Below are positions 51,136 to 61,031 of a stretch of 64,000 nucleotides of DNA, piece after piece. Source of the DNA: Bin55 sp009840545. GTDB lineage: Bacteria; Pseudomonadota; Gammaproteobacteria; Pseudomonadales; Azotimanducaceae. The stretch is from contig OZ242357.1 in NCBI GenBank assembly GCA_965208815.1, positions 1,178,001 through 1,242,000 on the forward strand. The letters run 5' to 3'. Positions within the stretch are counted from its first letter, which is position 1, and each line of letters begins with the position of its first letter. Both the position numbers and the translations under genes were made by a program. The notes under the pieces were generated by a model. The model saw only the letters and a list, made by a program, of their open reading frames with translations. It had not been told where the DNA came from and searched no databases.

Positions 51136-51990
51136 TTATCGATCACTTGGATCGTAGCTTTGAATCTGGGCTATTAGTTCGACGTTTTCAAGCGAAAACT
51201 CGTCCATGAAGGGTTGAATATGGTCAATCCTGCCAGTAATTTCCTTGGGATTGCTTCGAGCGATAAAGCAAGTAGCTTCGGCAATTGCCTCGACTGGAGA
51301 CTCGCGTGACTTGGTGCTTTCATTAACCAATCCATGCAACTGAGTTCCAGGCGTAGCGACCAACCCTGGTGAAATTGCATTGACTGCAATGTTGTCTGCA
51401 TAGACTTCCGCAGCAAATCCTGTGGAAAACCTCTCCATTGCAGCCTTGCACATCCCATAAACGGTTCCGCCACCACCACCGGCGCTAGGATTGGTGGGGT
51501 GTATGGCCGCCCCTGACGATATGTAAATGATGTGACCTCTGCCTTGATCAACCATGTCGGGCAAAAATCGTTGACTCAGATCCATGGCAGCAATCACCTG
51601 AACCTCAAACATCAAGCGAGCTCTCTTGTCGGGAAAGTCCTTTGTAGGTATGAAATAGGTTATGGCAGCGTTATTGACCAAGATGTCAATTGGTCCATAC
51701 TTCTTGCGGGATTCTTCGGCTAAATACGCGCGGTCCTCAGGCAGGGCGAGATTGCATTGAACAGCATACGCCTCTCCGCCAGCCGAACGTATGGTTTCGA
51801 CAGTCTTCGTTATGGTGCCGGGTAACGGATGGTCTCCTTCGTTCACTGTCCGGGCGGAAACAATCACGTTGGCTCCTTCCATGGCTAGACTATAGGCAAT
51901 GGCTTCTCCAATGCCTCTACTAGCTCCTGTAACAACAGCAGAGCGACCCTTCAATGCACCTTCTCTGTTTACCGTTGCGACCATATTCAA
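51136..51990 (-). CDS. short-chain dehydrogenase/reductase
   Basis: 284 residues. NAD(P)-binding TGASRGIGEAIAYSL near residue 21, PIDILVNNAAITYF near 100, catalytic Ser in IIYISSGAAIHP and Tyr-Lys in VYGMCKAAMERF near 179, then NAISPGLVATPG. Classical SDR, intact. The glycine-rich insert SAGGGGGTVYG before the Tyr is somewhat unusual. Substrate unknown. The adjacent HpcH/HpaI gene on the same strand ends 180 bp upstream. Confidence 0.9.
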   Translation of the reverse strand: MNMVATVNREGALKGRSAVVTGASRGIGEAIAYSLAMEGANVIVSARTVNEGDHPLPGTITKTVETIRSAGGEAYAVQCNLALPEDRAYLAEESRKKYGPIDILVNNAAITYFIPTKDFPDKRARLMFEVQVIAAMDLSQRFLPDMVDQGRGHIIYISSGAAIHPTNPSAGGGGGTVYGMCKAAMERFSTGFAAEVYADNIAVNAISPGLVATPGTQLHGLVNESTKSRESPVEAIAEATCFIARSNPKEITGRIDHIQPFMDEFSLENVELIAQIQSYDPSDR

Positions 51991-52170
51991 TCTCCTAAAT
52001 CGTTAAGGGTTGTTTCGTTGCGTATTACAGAATACCCGGTCAGCCTTGATTGGATGGGTCGATATATCTGTTGAACTACGACAGACTAAACCTCGCAATC
52101 CTCGTTGGAATAGGGTATTCCTGTCTGTTTCGCTCTAGTGAGGGAGTCGAAGCAAACTCGGTTGACCTAA

Positions 52171-52944
52171 TTACCCATCCGTGGCGAGCGACTGCCTTGC
52201 TGTCGCAAGTTCACCGCCTGCGGTACGCATCATGAACGCGCTATCCGTACCTAGTGTGACGAAATTGAATCCTTGCGACAAATGAAATTGAGTCTGGCTA
52301 AGGCTGCCCGTGTGAATACCCGCCCCAATCCCATGTTTCTGGCACGCTTGCAATATTCGTTCGACTGTTTCCTTGTGAAGATCTTGATCCATTGCCATGG
52401 GACCCAATCCTAGCGCGTACCCCAAGTCGCTTGGTCCAATGTAGATTGCGTCTAGGCCATCTGTAGAGGCAATTTCATCAAGGTTTTCCAATGCTTCTGA
52501 GGTCTCCACCATTGCGATGCAGGCTATCTGGTCGTTCGCTTCTCGTGCGTAACCGCGGCCACCGTACATCGCTGCTCGTATTGGTCCAAACGACCTACCG
52601 CCATCGGGCGGATACCTGCAGGCAGAAACCGCTCGAGCTGCTTCCTGTCTGTTGTTAACCATGGGCACAATGACTCCTAATGCACCGGCATCCAATGACT
52701 TCATGATCTCAGCAGGTTCATTCCAAGAAACCCGAACCAACGGGACCGTTCCGTAGTTCGACATTGCCGGAAGCATGAACTTTAGGTCTTCATAGCTCAT
52801 CATTCCGTGCTGAAGGTCAACACACAAGTAGTCGAATCCAAGACTGGACATCGACTCAGCTGTATATGCATTTCCGATACTGAGCCAACCACCAATTGTC
52901 TGTTTACCTTCTCGCCAATTCGCTAAAGCCGAGTTTTCTCGCAT
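52171..52944 (-). CDS. HpcH/HpaI family aldolase
   Basis: 257 residues from ATG 52944, which has AGGA nine bases upstream; the open frame extends to 53073 but that part is not family-like. Key motifs: GWLSIGNAYTAESMSSLGFD, VDLQHGMMSYEDL (catalytic His region), PLVRVSW, GALGVIVPMV, IAMVETSEALENL (metal-binding Glu) and IYIGPSDLGYALG (metal-binding Asp). Metal-dependent retro-aldol cleavage of 2-keto-3-hydroxy acids to pyruvate is the family reaction. Divergent from the carbonic-anhydrase-like gene. Confidence 0.9.
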   Translation of the reverse strand: MRENSALANWREGKQTIGGWLSIGNAYTAESMSSLGFDYLCVDLQHGMMSYEDLKFMLPAMSNYGTVPLVRVSWNEPAEIMKSLDAGALGVIVPMVNNRQEAARAVSACRYPPDGGRSFGPIRAAMYGGRGYAREANDQIACIAMVETSEALENLDEIASTDGLDAIYIGPSDLGYALGLGPMAMDQDLHKETVERILQACQKHGIGAGIHTGSLSQTQFHLSQGFNFVTLGTDSAFMMRTAGGELATARQSLATDG

Positions 52945-53088
52945 TGAGTTGTTCCTACAGTCCATCGAGCCGAATATCGCGCGGATTCTAACACCCGGCC
53001 AATTCCAGAGATTCGAACCGAAAGTAGCAAGAAGTCTGACTACAATCCACATTCCTACCCGTAAGCGTTCCAATCGAGAACAAAACGA

Positions 53089-53640
53089 ATGAGTCTTTAC
53101 GAGTTAGAAGGTCACCAGGTCAAGACTGAAGGCGATGTATGGATTGCTCCAACCGCGGTTCTAATTGGTCAAGTCTTGCTGAAGCACAACTCAAGCGTTT
53201 GGTGGGGTGCGGTGCTACGTGGGGACTACGAACCGATTGTGGTAGGTGAAGCTTCCAACATCCAAGACAATTGTGTTGTTCACATGGACGAAGACTACCC
53301 AGTAACAATCGGCAACAGAGTGACCGTTGGTCACAAGGTAGTACTACACGGGTGTACGATCGAAGATAACAGCTTGATCGGCATTAACTCTGTAATCATG
53401 AATGGAGTGAATGTTGGGGAAAGTAGCCTCATTGGTTCCAACACGCTCATTACTGAAGACAAGCAGATTCCTCCACGAAGCTTGGTGTTGGGATCTCCCG
53501 GCAAGGTTCTTCGAGAGCTCAGTGACGAGGAAGTAGCTAGTCTTACGGAGTTTTCGGATCGCTATGTTCGGAATTCAGCACGCTATCGGCGTTCCCATAT
53601 CCAAGTGTCTGGGTCTGACGGTGACAGAACGAGTTCATAA
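53089..53640 (+). CDS. gamma-carbonic anhydrase family protein
   Basis: 183 residues, left-handed beta-helix with hexapeptide repeats. WWGAVLRGDYEPIVVGEASN followed by IQDNCVVHMDEDYPVTIG, and VTVGHKVVLHGCTIEDNSLI. The three zinc-ligand His positions (about 64, 83 and 88) are present. Similar to YrdA/PaaY-type proteins, whose physiological reaction is often uncertain. Intact, short intergenic distance to the divergent aldolase gene. Confidence 0.92.
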   Translation: MSLYELEGHQVKTEGDVWIAPTAVLIGQVLLKHNSSVWWGAVLRGDYEPIVVGEASNIQDNCVVHMDEDYPVTIGNRVTVGHKVVLHGCTIEDNSLIGINSVIMNGVNVGESSLIGSNTLITEDKQIPPRSLVLGSPGKVLRELSDEEVASLTEFSDRYVRNSARYRRSHIQVSGSDGDRTSS

Positions 53641-54400
53641 CCAAGCCTCTGGTCGGAGTCGGGTGGTCGGTCGTTTTTTGTCCCAATACATACTTGTACG
53701 TTTCGTGAAAGGGGCTAGTTCTTAAGTCCATTGGCACACTCTCCATCAAGTCTCGTAAGCGCATCAGTATTCGTGCACGTTCCTACTGAGTGTTCGTATC
53801 CCAGGTCGAGCAGCGACACAAACTCCCGCATGAGATCCTCATCTTGTTCTGCGCGGTCCCATCCCCAGCCAATCTGGCGATCCAAGTCCTGTGCCAAGTA
53901 ACGGTTGTTGAGATTGCAATCGGGGGCTAGTTGTGGAATTCCTGCAAAGACTGCAGACGCAGACTTTCTCTACTTTGATCGCGAGTTTCCGTATCGCTCA
54001 GGGATACTAGTCAATCAGCTAAGTCATAACGTTGTTGATCCGTTAGGTCTTCGACGTTGAGTCGAAAACCCTCTTATTTCCAACATTCGTCTACCGATCC
54101 CCGATTTTTGTCTCGCACTTCTCTCTAGATTCGTCTGTCGGACGAAGCCCAGGACTCTTTGCGCACGGGGTGGCGATGGCAGAGATGCCAACAGCACAAC
54201 AAGAAACTGCGACATGTAGCGGACCAGGCGCCCTCATCCCATTCACCTTAAGATGCCCTCGACAATCTGAGATTTGGCATGCTTCAATCTCATTCCACAT
54301 TAAGGCTTGAGATGCATAGGAAATGGAGATTTGGTGACGAAACCCAATTCTGGAGACGGAAAACCTAACATACTGGCACTTACAAAATCAATTATTCGCA
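53641..54400. other. 760-bp region without a firm gene
   Basis: Contains a minus-strand frame at 53715-53941 reading SASAVFAGIPQLAPDCNLNN followed by RYLAQDLDRQIGWGWDRAEQ and LDLGYEHSVGTCTNTDALTR. It has only TTG starts and no ribosome-binding site; it may be a gene remnant. The rest shows no coding or structural signal, apart from the promoter expected before 54401. Confidence 0.35.
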
Positions 54401-55435
54401 ATGCGTTCGATGAACGAGACGAGCAGATTCTTTTTCATTACCGCGGATGATCGAACAGGGGCGTTGGAGATTGGCGGCGTTCTAGCATCGAAGCATCAAT
54501 CTATAGCTGTCGGTCCATGCGCCGATGATCCTGTGCAATGTGTAGTAGACATTGATTCTCGTCACTTAGATCCATCGACCGCGACTAGCAGAATGGTGGC
54601 TGTGCACCAGGTTCCCGCCAAATATCGTGCTCATAAGATGGATTCAGGATTACGCGGAAACTGGACTCATGAATCTAGAGCACTGGTTGAATTGGGTTTT
54701 AGAGTCGCCGTCGTACCTAGCTATCCATCCGCCGGACGACGTTGCGATGACGGTGTCGTTTACATTGATGATGTTCTTTTGCTTGACTCGCCCTTTGGAT
54801 CTGATCCGTTCTCTGCTCCATGTAGCAGCAAGCCCATCGAAGTGCTCGAAGCAGACGAGTGCCTGTGTAACGAAATCGAAGTCTGGAACGCAAACACTGA
54901 TGAGGAACTTCGACAGGCCGTTGTGCGATGTCTTCAAGAAAATCGTGTATTAGTTGGACCAACCGGCGCTATCGAAGTGTTGGGTCGGGAAATCTACTCG
55001 AATAGCCTAGGGTGCTTTCAGACACTTCGAAAACCAATTCTCATTGCCTGTGGTAGCTTGAACTCTACGAGTCGTCGCCAGATTGCCAAGCTAAGAGTTC
55101 CCCGATTGACACTGGATTCGCCGCCAGGTGCGTTTGGATCAGTTGCGACACTGTCCACGCCAATGACGTCGGAAAGCTTAACGACTCAAGAGGCTAACGA
55201 AATGGCTCGGAGATTCACCGATGCCATAAACAGGTTCAAGCCTTTTGCAGCTTCGATAATCGTCATAGGAGGGGATACGGTTGCATCTCTGTTGGGAGAT
55301 ACAACCACTTCAGTTATCGGCACCGCCGACACTGGAATTCCAGTGTCTCAGATTGATTCAATACTGTTGGCAACGAAGGGCGGAGGTATCGGGCAACCCG
55401 ATACGCTTATGAAATTAGTCGGGTCGAGCGACTAA
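54401..55435 (+). CDS. four-carbon acid sugar kinase family protein (DUF1537)
   Basis: 344 residues. N-terminal FITADDRTGALEIGGVLASK, KMDSGLRGNWTHESRALVEL (substrate-binding lobe) and AVVPSYPSAGRRCDDGVVY. C-terminal nucleotide-binding lobe with SIIVIGGDTVASLLGD and LLATKGGGIGQPDTLMKL. This matches OtnK/DtnK-type kinases that phosphorylate threonate or erythronate-like acids. The protein is shorter than the ~420-residue norm, with a compressed middle. An in-frame ATG at 54410 is an equally good start. A functional link to the nearby HpcH/HpaI aldolase is plausible but not shown. Confidence 0.85.
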   Translation: MRSMNETSRFFFITADDRTGALEIGGVLASKHQSIAVGPCADDPVQCVVDIDSRHLDPSTATSRMVAVHQVPAKYRAHKMDSGLRGNWTHESRALVELGFRVAVVPSYPSAGRRCDDGVVYIDDVLLLDSPFGSDPFSAPCSSKPIEVLEADECLCNEIEVWNANTDEELRQAVVRCLQENRVLVGPTGAIEVLGREIYSNSLGCFQTLRKPILIACGSLNSTSRRQIAKLRVPRLTLDSPPGAFGSVATLSTPMTSESLTTQEANEMARRFTDAINRFKPFAASIIVIGGDTVASLLGDTTTSVIGTADTGIPVSQIDSILLATKGGGIGQPDTLMKLVGSSD

Positions 55436-55439
55436 TACT

Positions 55440-56411
55440 CTAGCCCGGTGATGCTTCGGATTTTGGAGGCACGTAGTTCTCAATCGGCCCGCTCCACCAG
55501 TCGCAATGCCTACCATCGAGATAGGTATCACTAACCTGTGCGATGAAGCGTTTGACTCTTGCCTCTTTATCGTTCTCTACGTCGTAGATTGCTTGCATTC
55601 TTACTTCGATACTTGATCTCAGTGGTGCATCAGGATCGGACGTAGGATCCACCACTGCCTGGTGAAAGACGGTACGTAGATTCAATTCTTCCTGTCTCGT
55701 GTCGTATTGTCGGAACACAAGCACTTCATCCGGGGTCATTTCAGGAAAGTAATACCAACGTTGTTGGAGAGAGTGAATCAATCGTTGGTCGACTACCTTC
55801 ATATATTGTTGAATGTTCGCTGTGCTCTGGCCGTCTCCAAACACGATGTCGCTAGGATGCACGCTACGCATGTCGCAGACAGCCAAAGGCATCATGAGGA
55901 CGGGATTTTCTCGATCTGTACTACGCCAGATGTTCAAACTCTCGAAGTGTCGTTGGTCGGGAACGATGCGATCAAAGTGGCGTTCGATGGCGGCACACAT
56001 ATCGGAGTGGATTCCCATGCCGTATGCGCCACCACTTCCGTTGGGTGTTGGCTTGGCTCCTCGAGGACCTTTTTGACCACCAAAGCCATTCCGATATTCG
56101 TGCATTCCGCCTCGCACCTCCGTGCAACCGCGAACGTGTTTAATTAGCTCTCGACATTCCTCGTAAAACACGCTCTTTACGGAATCGTTGTTGAGCAGGT
56201 CCACTTGGGTTGGCCACTCAACTATCTGAAAACCGTGGCTATCCACGGTCGGTGCAGGGTCGAGCAATCTTGCGTTGTGGACCTCGATGTTGGCCGATTG
56301 ACCAAGCGTCTTCAGGTCTTCTTTGTTTACTGCCGAGTAGTGGTTTGGCACCCGGAATCCGCGATGACGACTGTGCGCGAAGTTCGCACTAGTTGGAATG
56401 CTTGTAGTCAT
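55440..56411 (-). CDS. CmcJ/NvfI-type oxygenase family protein
   Basis: 323 residues from ATG 56411 (GTG at 56420 is an alternative). Motifs: GGAYGMGIHSDMCAAIE, SLNIWRSTDRENPVLMMPLA, DEVLVFRQYDTRQEELNLRT and VFHQAVVDP, and SSIEVRMQAIYD. These are characteristic of CmcJ/NvfI (GA4-desaturase-like) Fe(II)/2-oxoglutarate-dependent enzymes. The His-x-Asp pair in GIHSD and the His in VFHQAV are candidate iron ligands. Possible role in secondary metabolism. Convergent with the kinase gene, ends 5 bp apart. Confidence 0.85.
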   Translation of the reverse strand: MTTSIPTSANFAHSRHRGFRVPNHYSAVNKEDLKTLGQSANIEVHNARLLDPAPTVDSHGFQIVEWPTQVDLLNNDSVKSVFYEECRELIKHVRGCTEVRGGMHEYRNGFGGQKGPRGAKPTPNGSGGAYGMGIHSDMCAAIERHFDRIVPDQRHFESLNIWRSTDRENPVLMMPLAVCDMRSVHPSDIVFGDGQSTANIQQYMKVVDQRLIHSLQQRWYYFPEMTPDEVLVFRQYDTRQEELNLRTVFHQAVVDPTSDPDAPLRSSIEVRMQAIYDVENDKEARVKRFIAQVSDTYLDGRHCDWWSGPIENYVPPKSEASPG

Positions 56412-56487
56412 CGATCTCACGGAGTGAGGCCACCACTAGGAATTTTCTCACAACTTGTCAGGCGGATAAGTACTGAGCAAATTTTGC

Positions 56488-58404
56488 TCATAGAGAAAAA
56501 CCGGATGTACATGGTTCGCAAAATGCATAAACACGTCTTGGCTCGAAATACGGCAATATCTGATCGACAATACGGTTTGATTCATTGACTAGTCTTCGAA
56601 GTCGTGGGCTTGATATTGGAGCTTCCCATCCTGTGGCCGACATGAACATGCTGAACAATGTCTCTTCTGCATCTTTGTATTCACGTACACGCCAGCTAGA
56701 CAAGCCCGCCAGTTCGGCAGCCCGTTCAAACGCTGCGTCGATGCCTCCGATCTGATCGATCAAATTTCGCTCCAGCGCTTGTTCTCCTGTCCAAATGCGA
56801 CCACCAGCAATGGCCTCAACGTCTGCGACCTCCATGTTTCGGCCTTCACTGACAATATTCAGAAAACGCTGGTAAGAGTTGTCGACCATCGCTTGCATAA
56901 TTATCGAGTCACTCTCCTTGACTCCAGCAATTGGATCAAGCCTTCGAGCATTTTCTGCTGAATAGACTCCATCGGTGTGGACACCCACTTCAGCGAGCGC
57001 TTTTTCAACGGACGGAATCATTGCGAATACTCCAATCGATCCCGTAATTGTCGAACTCGAAGCAAGGATCTCGTCTGCCTCCGCGGCTATCCAATATCCA
57101 CCGGAAGCCGCTGTGCCCGACATTGAGGCCACTATGGGGATGCCGCGAGCGTTAAGTCGTCGCAATGCAAGTCGAATTTGCTCCGATGCTAGGACAGAGC
57201 CTCCAGGCGAGTTAATTCTCAGTACAAATGCGTCCACGCCTGACCGGGCTGCGGAGTCGATGTGGTCTACAACGGAGGAATTAGCACCAATATCTGCACC
57301 TGCTCCAAACGGAAGATCGAAGATGGCACCTTGAACCTTGACCAAACCAATTCTCCCAGTTCTGCCATTCTCAGCCGCGTTGGAGTCCTCTCGACTGACA
57401 GTTGCAGTGCTGAACGGCAAGGATTCCAAGTAGTCTTCAATACTGATCCTTGGTGGCTTTCTGCGGGAACTGTCAAGATCGTCTAAAACGCTTTGTGTGT
57501 ATTGCTCAGGTCCAAGCAGCTCATCTACGAACCCCTGATCCACGGCAATGGTTGCAAAGTCATTATTTGACTCACTTATTAGATTTGCCATGTCATTTGC
57601 ATATGTTCGTACGCGGGTATCTTCGAGTGCGCGGTTTTCACCAATCTTGGCTAAGAACGTACCCCACAATTGATCGAGAATAGGCTCGTAAGAAGCCTTC
57701 ACCTCTGGAGACATCGAGTCTCGCGTGTACGGTTCCACAGCACTCTTGAAGTCCCCAGCACGCCATATGTGAACACTGATTCGAAGCTTCTCGAGAAGAC
57801 CGTAAAAATACTGGTTCTCAAACGCAAATCCGGTAAAGAGCAAGTCTCCAAAAGGATGCATTGCCACGCGGTCTGCGTAACTGGCGAGCAAGTACTGTGA
57901 CTGTGTGAATAGATTGGAGTAGGAGACAACTTCCTTACCCGATCCCTTGAACTCATCGATCGCATCACCGATCATCTCAAGGTGAACATAGCTTGCGCCC
58001 AGCAATTGGTGAGGTCGAATCTCTAGCATGGCTATATTTTCGTCGGTGGCAGCATGCCTTAATGCCTTCACGACATCGTTGACGTTAGTTTCGCCAACAC
58101 CATAACCGGACAGGAGTAGATCCAACACAGGGTCGCTCGAACTGGATTTCTCGACGAGAGCTTGCTTGGGTTCAAACACAAGAACCGAACCTTCTTGTAC
58201 CACTGGACCAGGGTCGCCACTAGAAACTGCTACGATTACGATGAAGAGCAACAAAACGATCAGAAGGTTTGCGATTGAAACCCTTATGAATCGAAAGGTA
58301 GCCGAGATTGCTCTATATATTTGAAGAAGAACATTCTTGCGCTCTTGACGCTTTACTGCTCTGTTTTCCGTTGGTGCTTCTTCTTGTATTGGTGTTTCAC
58401 TCAT
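56488..58404 (-). CDS. sppA: signal peptide peptidase SppA, 67K type
   Basis: 638 residues, fitting the long (tandem-domain) SppA. A membrane anchor (FIRVSIANLLIVLLLFIVIV) is preceded by a basic cytoplasmic N-terminus. Catalytic Lys in WRAGDFKSAVEPYTRDSMS near residue 217 and Ser in SMSGTAASGGYWIAAEADE near 430, the Lys/Ser dyad on separate domains. Degrades cleaved signal peptides in the inner membrane. Overlaps the NHL gene upstream by 8 nt, so the two form an operon. Confidence 0.93.
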   Translation of the reverse strand: MSETPIQEEAPTENRAVKRQERKNVLLQIYRAISATFRFIRVSIANLLIVLLLFIVIVAVSSGDPGPVVQEGSVLVFEPKQALVEKSSSSDPVLDLLLSGYGVGETNVNDVVKALRHAATDENIAMLEIRPHQLLGASYVHLEMIGDAIDEFKGSGKEVVSYSNLFTQSQYLLASYADRVAMHPFGDLLFTGFAFENQYFYGLLEKLRISVHIWRAGDFKSAVEPYTRDSMSPEVKASYEPILDQLWGTFLAKIGENRALEDTRVRTYANDMANLISESNNDFATIAVDQGFVDELLGPEQYTQSVLDDLDSSRRKPPRISIEDYLESLPFSTATVSREDSNAAENGRTGRIGLVKVQGAIFDLPFGAGADIGANSSVVDHIDSAARSGVDAFVLRINSPGGSVLASEQIRLALRRLNARGIPIVASMSGTAASGGYWIAAEADEILASSSTITGSIGVFAMIPSVEKALAEVGVHTDGVYSAENARRLDPIAGVKESDSIIMQAMVDNSYQRFLNIVSEGRNMEVADVEAIAGGRIWTGEQALERNLIDQIGGIDAAFERAAELAGLSSWRVREYKDAEETLFSMFMSATGWEAPISSPRLRRLVNESNRIVDQILPYFEPRRVYAFCEPCTSGFSL

Positions 58405-59368
58405 GTTCTATTCGCTTGAATTTTTGTAGGGAGTGGCAGTCGAGAGGAACTAGTCCTCTGTTTGCACCGCCACTATAAACGACTTCCGCAACGTACAGGT
58501 CTCCTATCGAGTCTGCCCATATTCCATGGGGCGCGAAGAAATTGCCGGGTTGTACCGGGTCGGCACCGCCGAAACGGTGAACCAATTGTCCATTGAGATC
58601 CAGGATCGACACCCGAGCGTGAGGCGTATGCGGGAGTATTTCAACATCAGGACTTCGGCCAGCAATTTGTCCTAGTTCAGCAATGAAAACCATTCCGTGC
58701 GAGTCGATGAAGATGTCGTCCGGACGAATGACATCGGTCCATTCGGTTAGATATTCTCCAGAAGAGGAAAAAATCTGAACACGTGAATTTTCCCGGTCTG
58801 CGACCAATACTCGATCATCGGAGTCCAATGCGATCGCGTGTGGGAGGCGAAACTCGCCGGGTCCCCGACCTGGTTCACCCCATGAGAACTCGAAACTTAG
58901 GCTTGCCGAGAACTTATGCACCCGGGCATTGCCGTAGCCATCTGCCACATAGAGTTCATTCTTGCTGGACAAGCAAGCGTTTGTCACTCTGTTAAACGGT
59001 CCGCCACCGAACTGTACTGGAGATTTTCCGGGTTCAAAGCCTGTGTCAGCGGGACTATTAGCTTCCCCCAGTGTAAGTCTCAGTGTTCCATCCGTGTCGA
59101 AGACTCTGACTGTGTGATCGAAGTTGTCAGCTAAATACAGCGTATCGTCCGATCCAATGAAAATTCCATGAGCATTCGCAAATACACCTTCTCCCCATGC
59201 ATTGAGGAAATTTCCGTCGCTGTCAAACACAATCATTGGATGTTCGCCACGATTGAACACGTACACGCGATCTTGCGAGTCAGTGGCAACACCCGCGACT
59301 TCGACAAACTTCCAGCCTTCTGGGAGCTTTTCCCAGTTTTCTATGACTTCGTATGCAATTCGTGCCAT
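58397..59368 (-). CDS. NHL-repeat beta-propeller protein
   Basis: 323 residues with about six NHL blades: GVATDSQDRVYVFNRGEHPM, FANAHGIFIGSDDTLYLADN, RVTNACLSSKNELYVADGYG, FRLPHAIALDSDDRVLVADR and FFAPHGIWADSIGDLYVAEV. Resembles the lyase-type propellers related to peptidyl-alpha-hydroxyglycine alpha-amidating lyase. No signal peptide, so probably cytoplasmic. Its 3' end overlaps the sppA start, suggesting coupled expression. The real activity is uncertain. Confidence 0.85.
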   Translation of the reverse strand: MARIAYEVIENWEKLPEGWKFVEVAGVATDSQDRVYVFNRGEHPMIVFDSDGNFLNAWGEGVFANAHGIFIGSDDTLYLADNFDHTVRVFDTDGTLRLTLGEANSPADTGFEPGKSPVQFGGGPFNRVTNACLSSKNELYVADGYGNARVHKFSASLSFEFSWGEPGRGPGEFRLPHAIALDSDDRVLVADRENSRVQIFSSSGEYLTEWTDVIRPDDIFIDSHGMVFIAELGQIAGRSPDVEILPHTPHARVSILDLNGQLVHRFGGADPVQPGNFFAPHGIWADSIGDLYVAEVVYSGGANRGLVPLDCHSLQKFKRIEHE

Positions 59369-59596
59369 TTCACAACCACAAAGGGCTGTTCAATTGATTC
59401 AAGCCGCATAGTCTAATACGAAAACTGTATTAGCATTCAAACTTCCATAAGGTCAATCCTGTGCAAAATACGACTAGTTATTGCTCAAAGAGCAATGACT
59501 CAAGAAACGATTTCAGATTGGAACTACACTCGCACTCTACAAACTGGCCTCCGGGTGCCACGACTCTTTGTTAACTTACTCACTTAACCTATTGAA
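59369..59596. other. divergent promoter region between the NHL gene and murF
   Basis: 228 bases between opposite-strand starts. It contains the palindromic aattctt-poor, AT-rich stretch ttattgctcaaagagcaatga (59478-59498), a near-perfect dyad that could be an operator. No other structure was recognised. Confidence 0.35.
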
Positions 59597-60979
59597 ATGC
59601 AAAGAAAAGATAGCGAGAGGATTTTGTGGGCGTGGTCCGAGCTCTGTGATGCCCTCAAATTGCCTCAATCGGACGGGCCCAGTGTCTTGGGGATCTGCTT
59701 TGACTCTCGCCAAGTTCAGCCAGGTGACTTGTTTATCGCACTTCCAGGTGATCCCGGTCCACGTTTCAATGTTTCACAAAGAACTGACCGCGACGGTCAC
59801 GATTTTGTCAATGATGCATTGCAAAAAGGGGCAGTAGGCGCATTAGTTCACAAGTCCGTCGATGGGAACCATCCCGTGCTTAGAGTTGAGGATACGATCG
59901 ACGGATTATGGAATCTCGCCAGACACCGTAGGAAACAGTTGCGGTGCCCAGTGGTCGCAGTTACCGGAAGCAGTGGGAAAACCACTCTAAAGTCATTCCT
60001 GTCCCAAGCTCTACCAGCGTTTTCCACAGAAGGCAGCTACAACAACTATATTGGGCTGCCTCTGAGTATCGCGATTACTCCACGCGAAGCAGATGCAGCG
60101 GTGTACGAAATTGGAACAAACCATGAAGGTGAAATAGCACCGCTCTCGCGGCTCGCACAACCCAATGTCGCAGTTGTACTCAACGTACTTCCCGTGCATA
60201 TCGGTTACTTTCCTAACATTGACGCATTAACGATTGAGAAATTCTCGATTTATCAAGGAGTGTCAAAGAATGGGACGCTTGTATGTTTGGATGCTCTCTC
60301 TGATAGTGAATTTGCTCCGAGAAATGTCGATATCAAGACATTTGGATTTGAAAGTTCCGCCACCTTGCGTGTGCAGCACACATCGGGACACTGCTATGCG
60401 TTCTCGCGAAGTGGAGTCAATGTGGAAGTGGAAGTTCCGGGAGGCGGCAATCATCGCGCTGAGACTTTAGCTGCTACTGCCGCTGTACTCAGCGTGCTAA
60501 ATGTTCCGTTGACAAACTTACGAAATGTTGCCGGAACGTTACCAGCAGGTCGAGGAAATACCCACTTGGTGAACGGCGTGCGCATCATCGATGAGAGCTA
60601 TAACGCAAATCCAACCAGCATGCGGGCTGCGCTGCAGGGCCTTCTAGACTTGCCGGCAAACGGGCGACGCATCGCAGTGCTAGCGCAAATGAATGAACTT
60701 GGCGACGAAGCGGTTCAGTACCATACTGAGCTAGCAGGCCTCGCTGGCCAGACCGACATTGTGTTTTGCGTTGGAGACTTGATGCGACATCTCTATGAGA
60801 ATCTCGGTTCCACGGGAGATAAGCACTTTTTTGAAACTGTAAATCGAGATCTCATGAATCGTCTAACAGACGTTGTAAACGCAGGCGATGTTGTAATGAT
60901 TAAGGGTTCCCATAGTTACTTCTGGGAAGCAAAATTCGTTGACCAATTCATTGCCAACATTGGAACCGATCAAGGGTGA
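59597..60979 (+). CDS. murF: UDP-N-acetylmuramoyl-tripeptide--D-alanyl-D-alanine ligase
   Basis: 460 residues. MurF order of domains: GICFDSRQVQPGDLFIALPG, DRDGHDFVNDALQKGAVGAL (substrate domain), VTGSSGKTTLKSFLSQA (ATP P-loop near residue 125), NNYIGLPLSIAITPREADAA, YEIGTNHEGEIAPLSRLAQP and IIDESYNANPTSMRAALQGL in the C-terminal domain. Adds D-Ala-D-Ala to UDP-MurNAc-tripeptide in peptidoglycan synthesis. It lies outside a dcw cluster, unusual for proteobacteria, so a second murF elsewhere is possible. Confidence 0.92.
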   Translation: MQRKDSERILWAWSELCDALKLPQSDGPSVLGICFDSRQVQPGDLFIALPGDPGPRFNVSQRTDRDGHDFVNDALQKGAVGALVHKSVDGNHPVLRVEDTIDGLWNLARHRRKQLRCPVVAVTGSSGKTTLKSFLSQALPAFSTEGSYNNYIGLPLSIAITPREADAAVYEIGTNHEGEIAPLSRLAQPNVAVVLNVLPVHIGYFPNIDALTIEKFSIYQGVSKNGTLVCLDALSDSEFAPRNVDIKTFGFESSATLRVQHTSGHCYAFSRSGVNVEVEVPGGGNHRAETLAATAAVLSVLNVPLTNLRNVAGTLPAGRGNTHLVNGVRIIDESYNANPTSMRAALQGLLDLPANGRRIAVLAQMNELGDEAVQYHTELAGLAGQTDIVFCVGDLMRHLYENLGSTGDKHFFETVNRDLMNRLTDVVNAGDVVMIKGSHSYFWEAKFVDQFIANIGTDQG

Positions 60980-61031
60980 AGATTGATTTACTAATCAACC
61001 GAGTCGCGATTTTCAAGGGACTGCAACTCTA

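Noticed and set aside
53715..53941. Minus-strand frame with a SASAVFAGIPQ-like start.
   Set aside because: TTG-only start, stop directly upstream, no homology recognised; kept only as a note in the intergenic entry.
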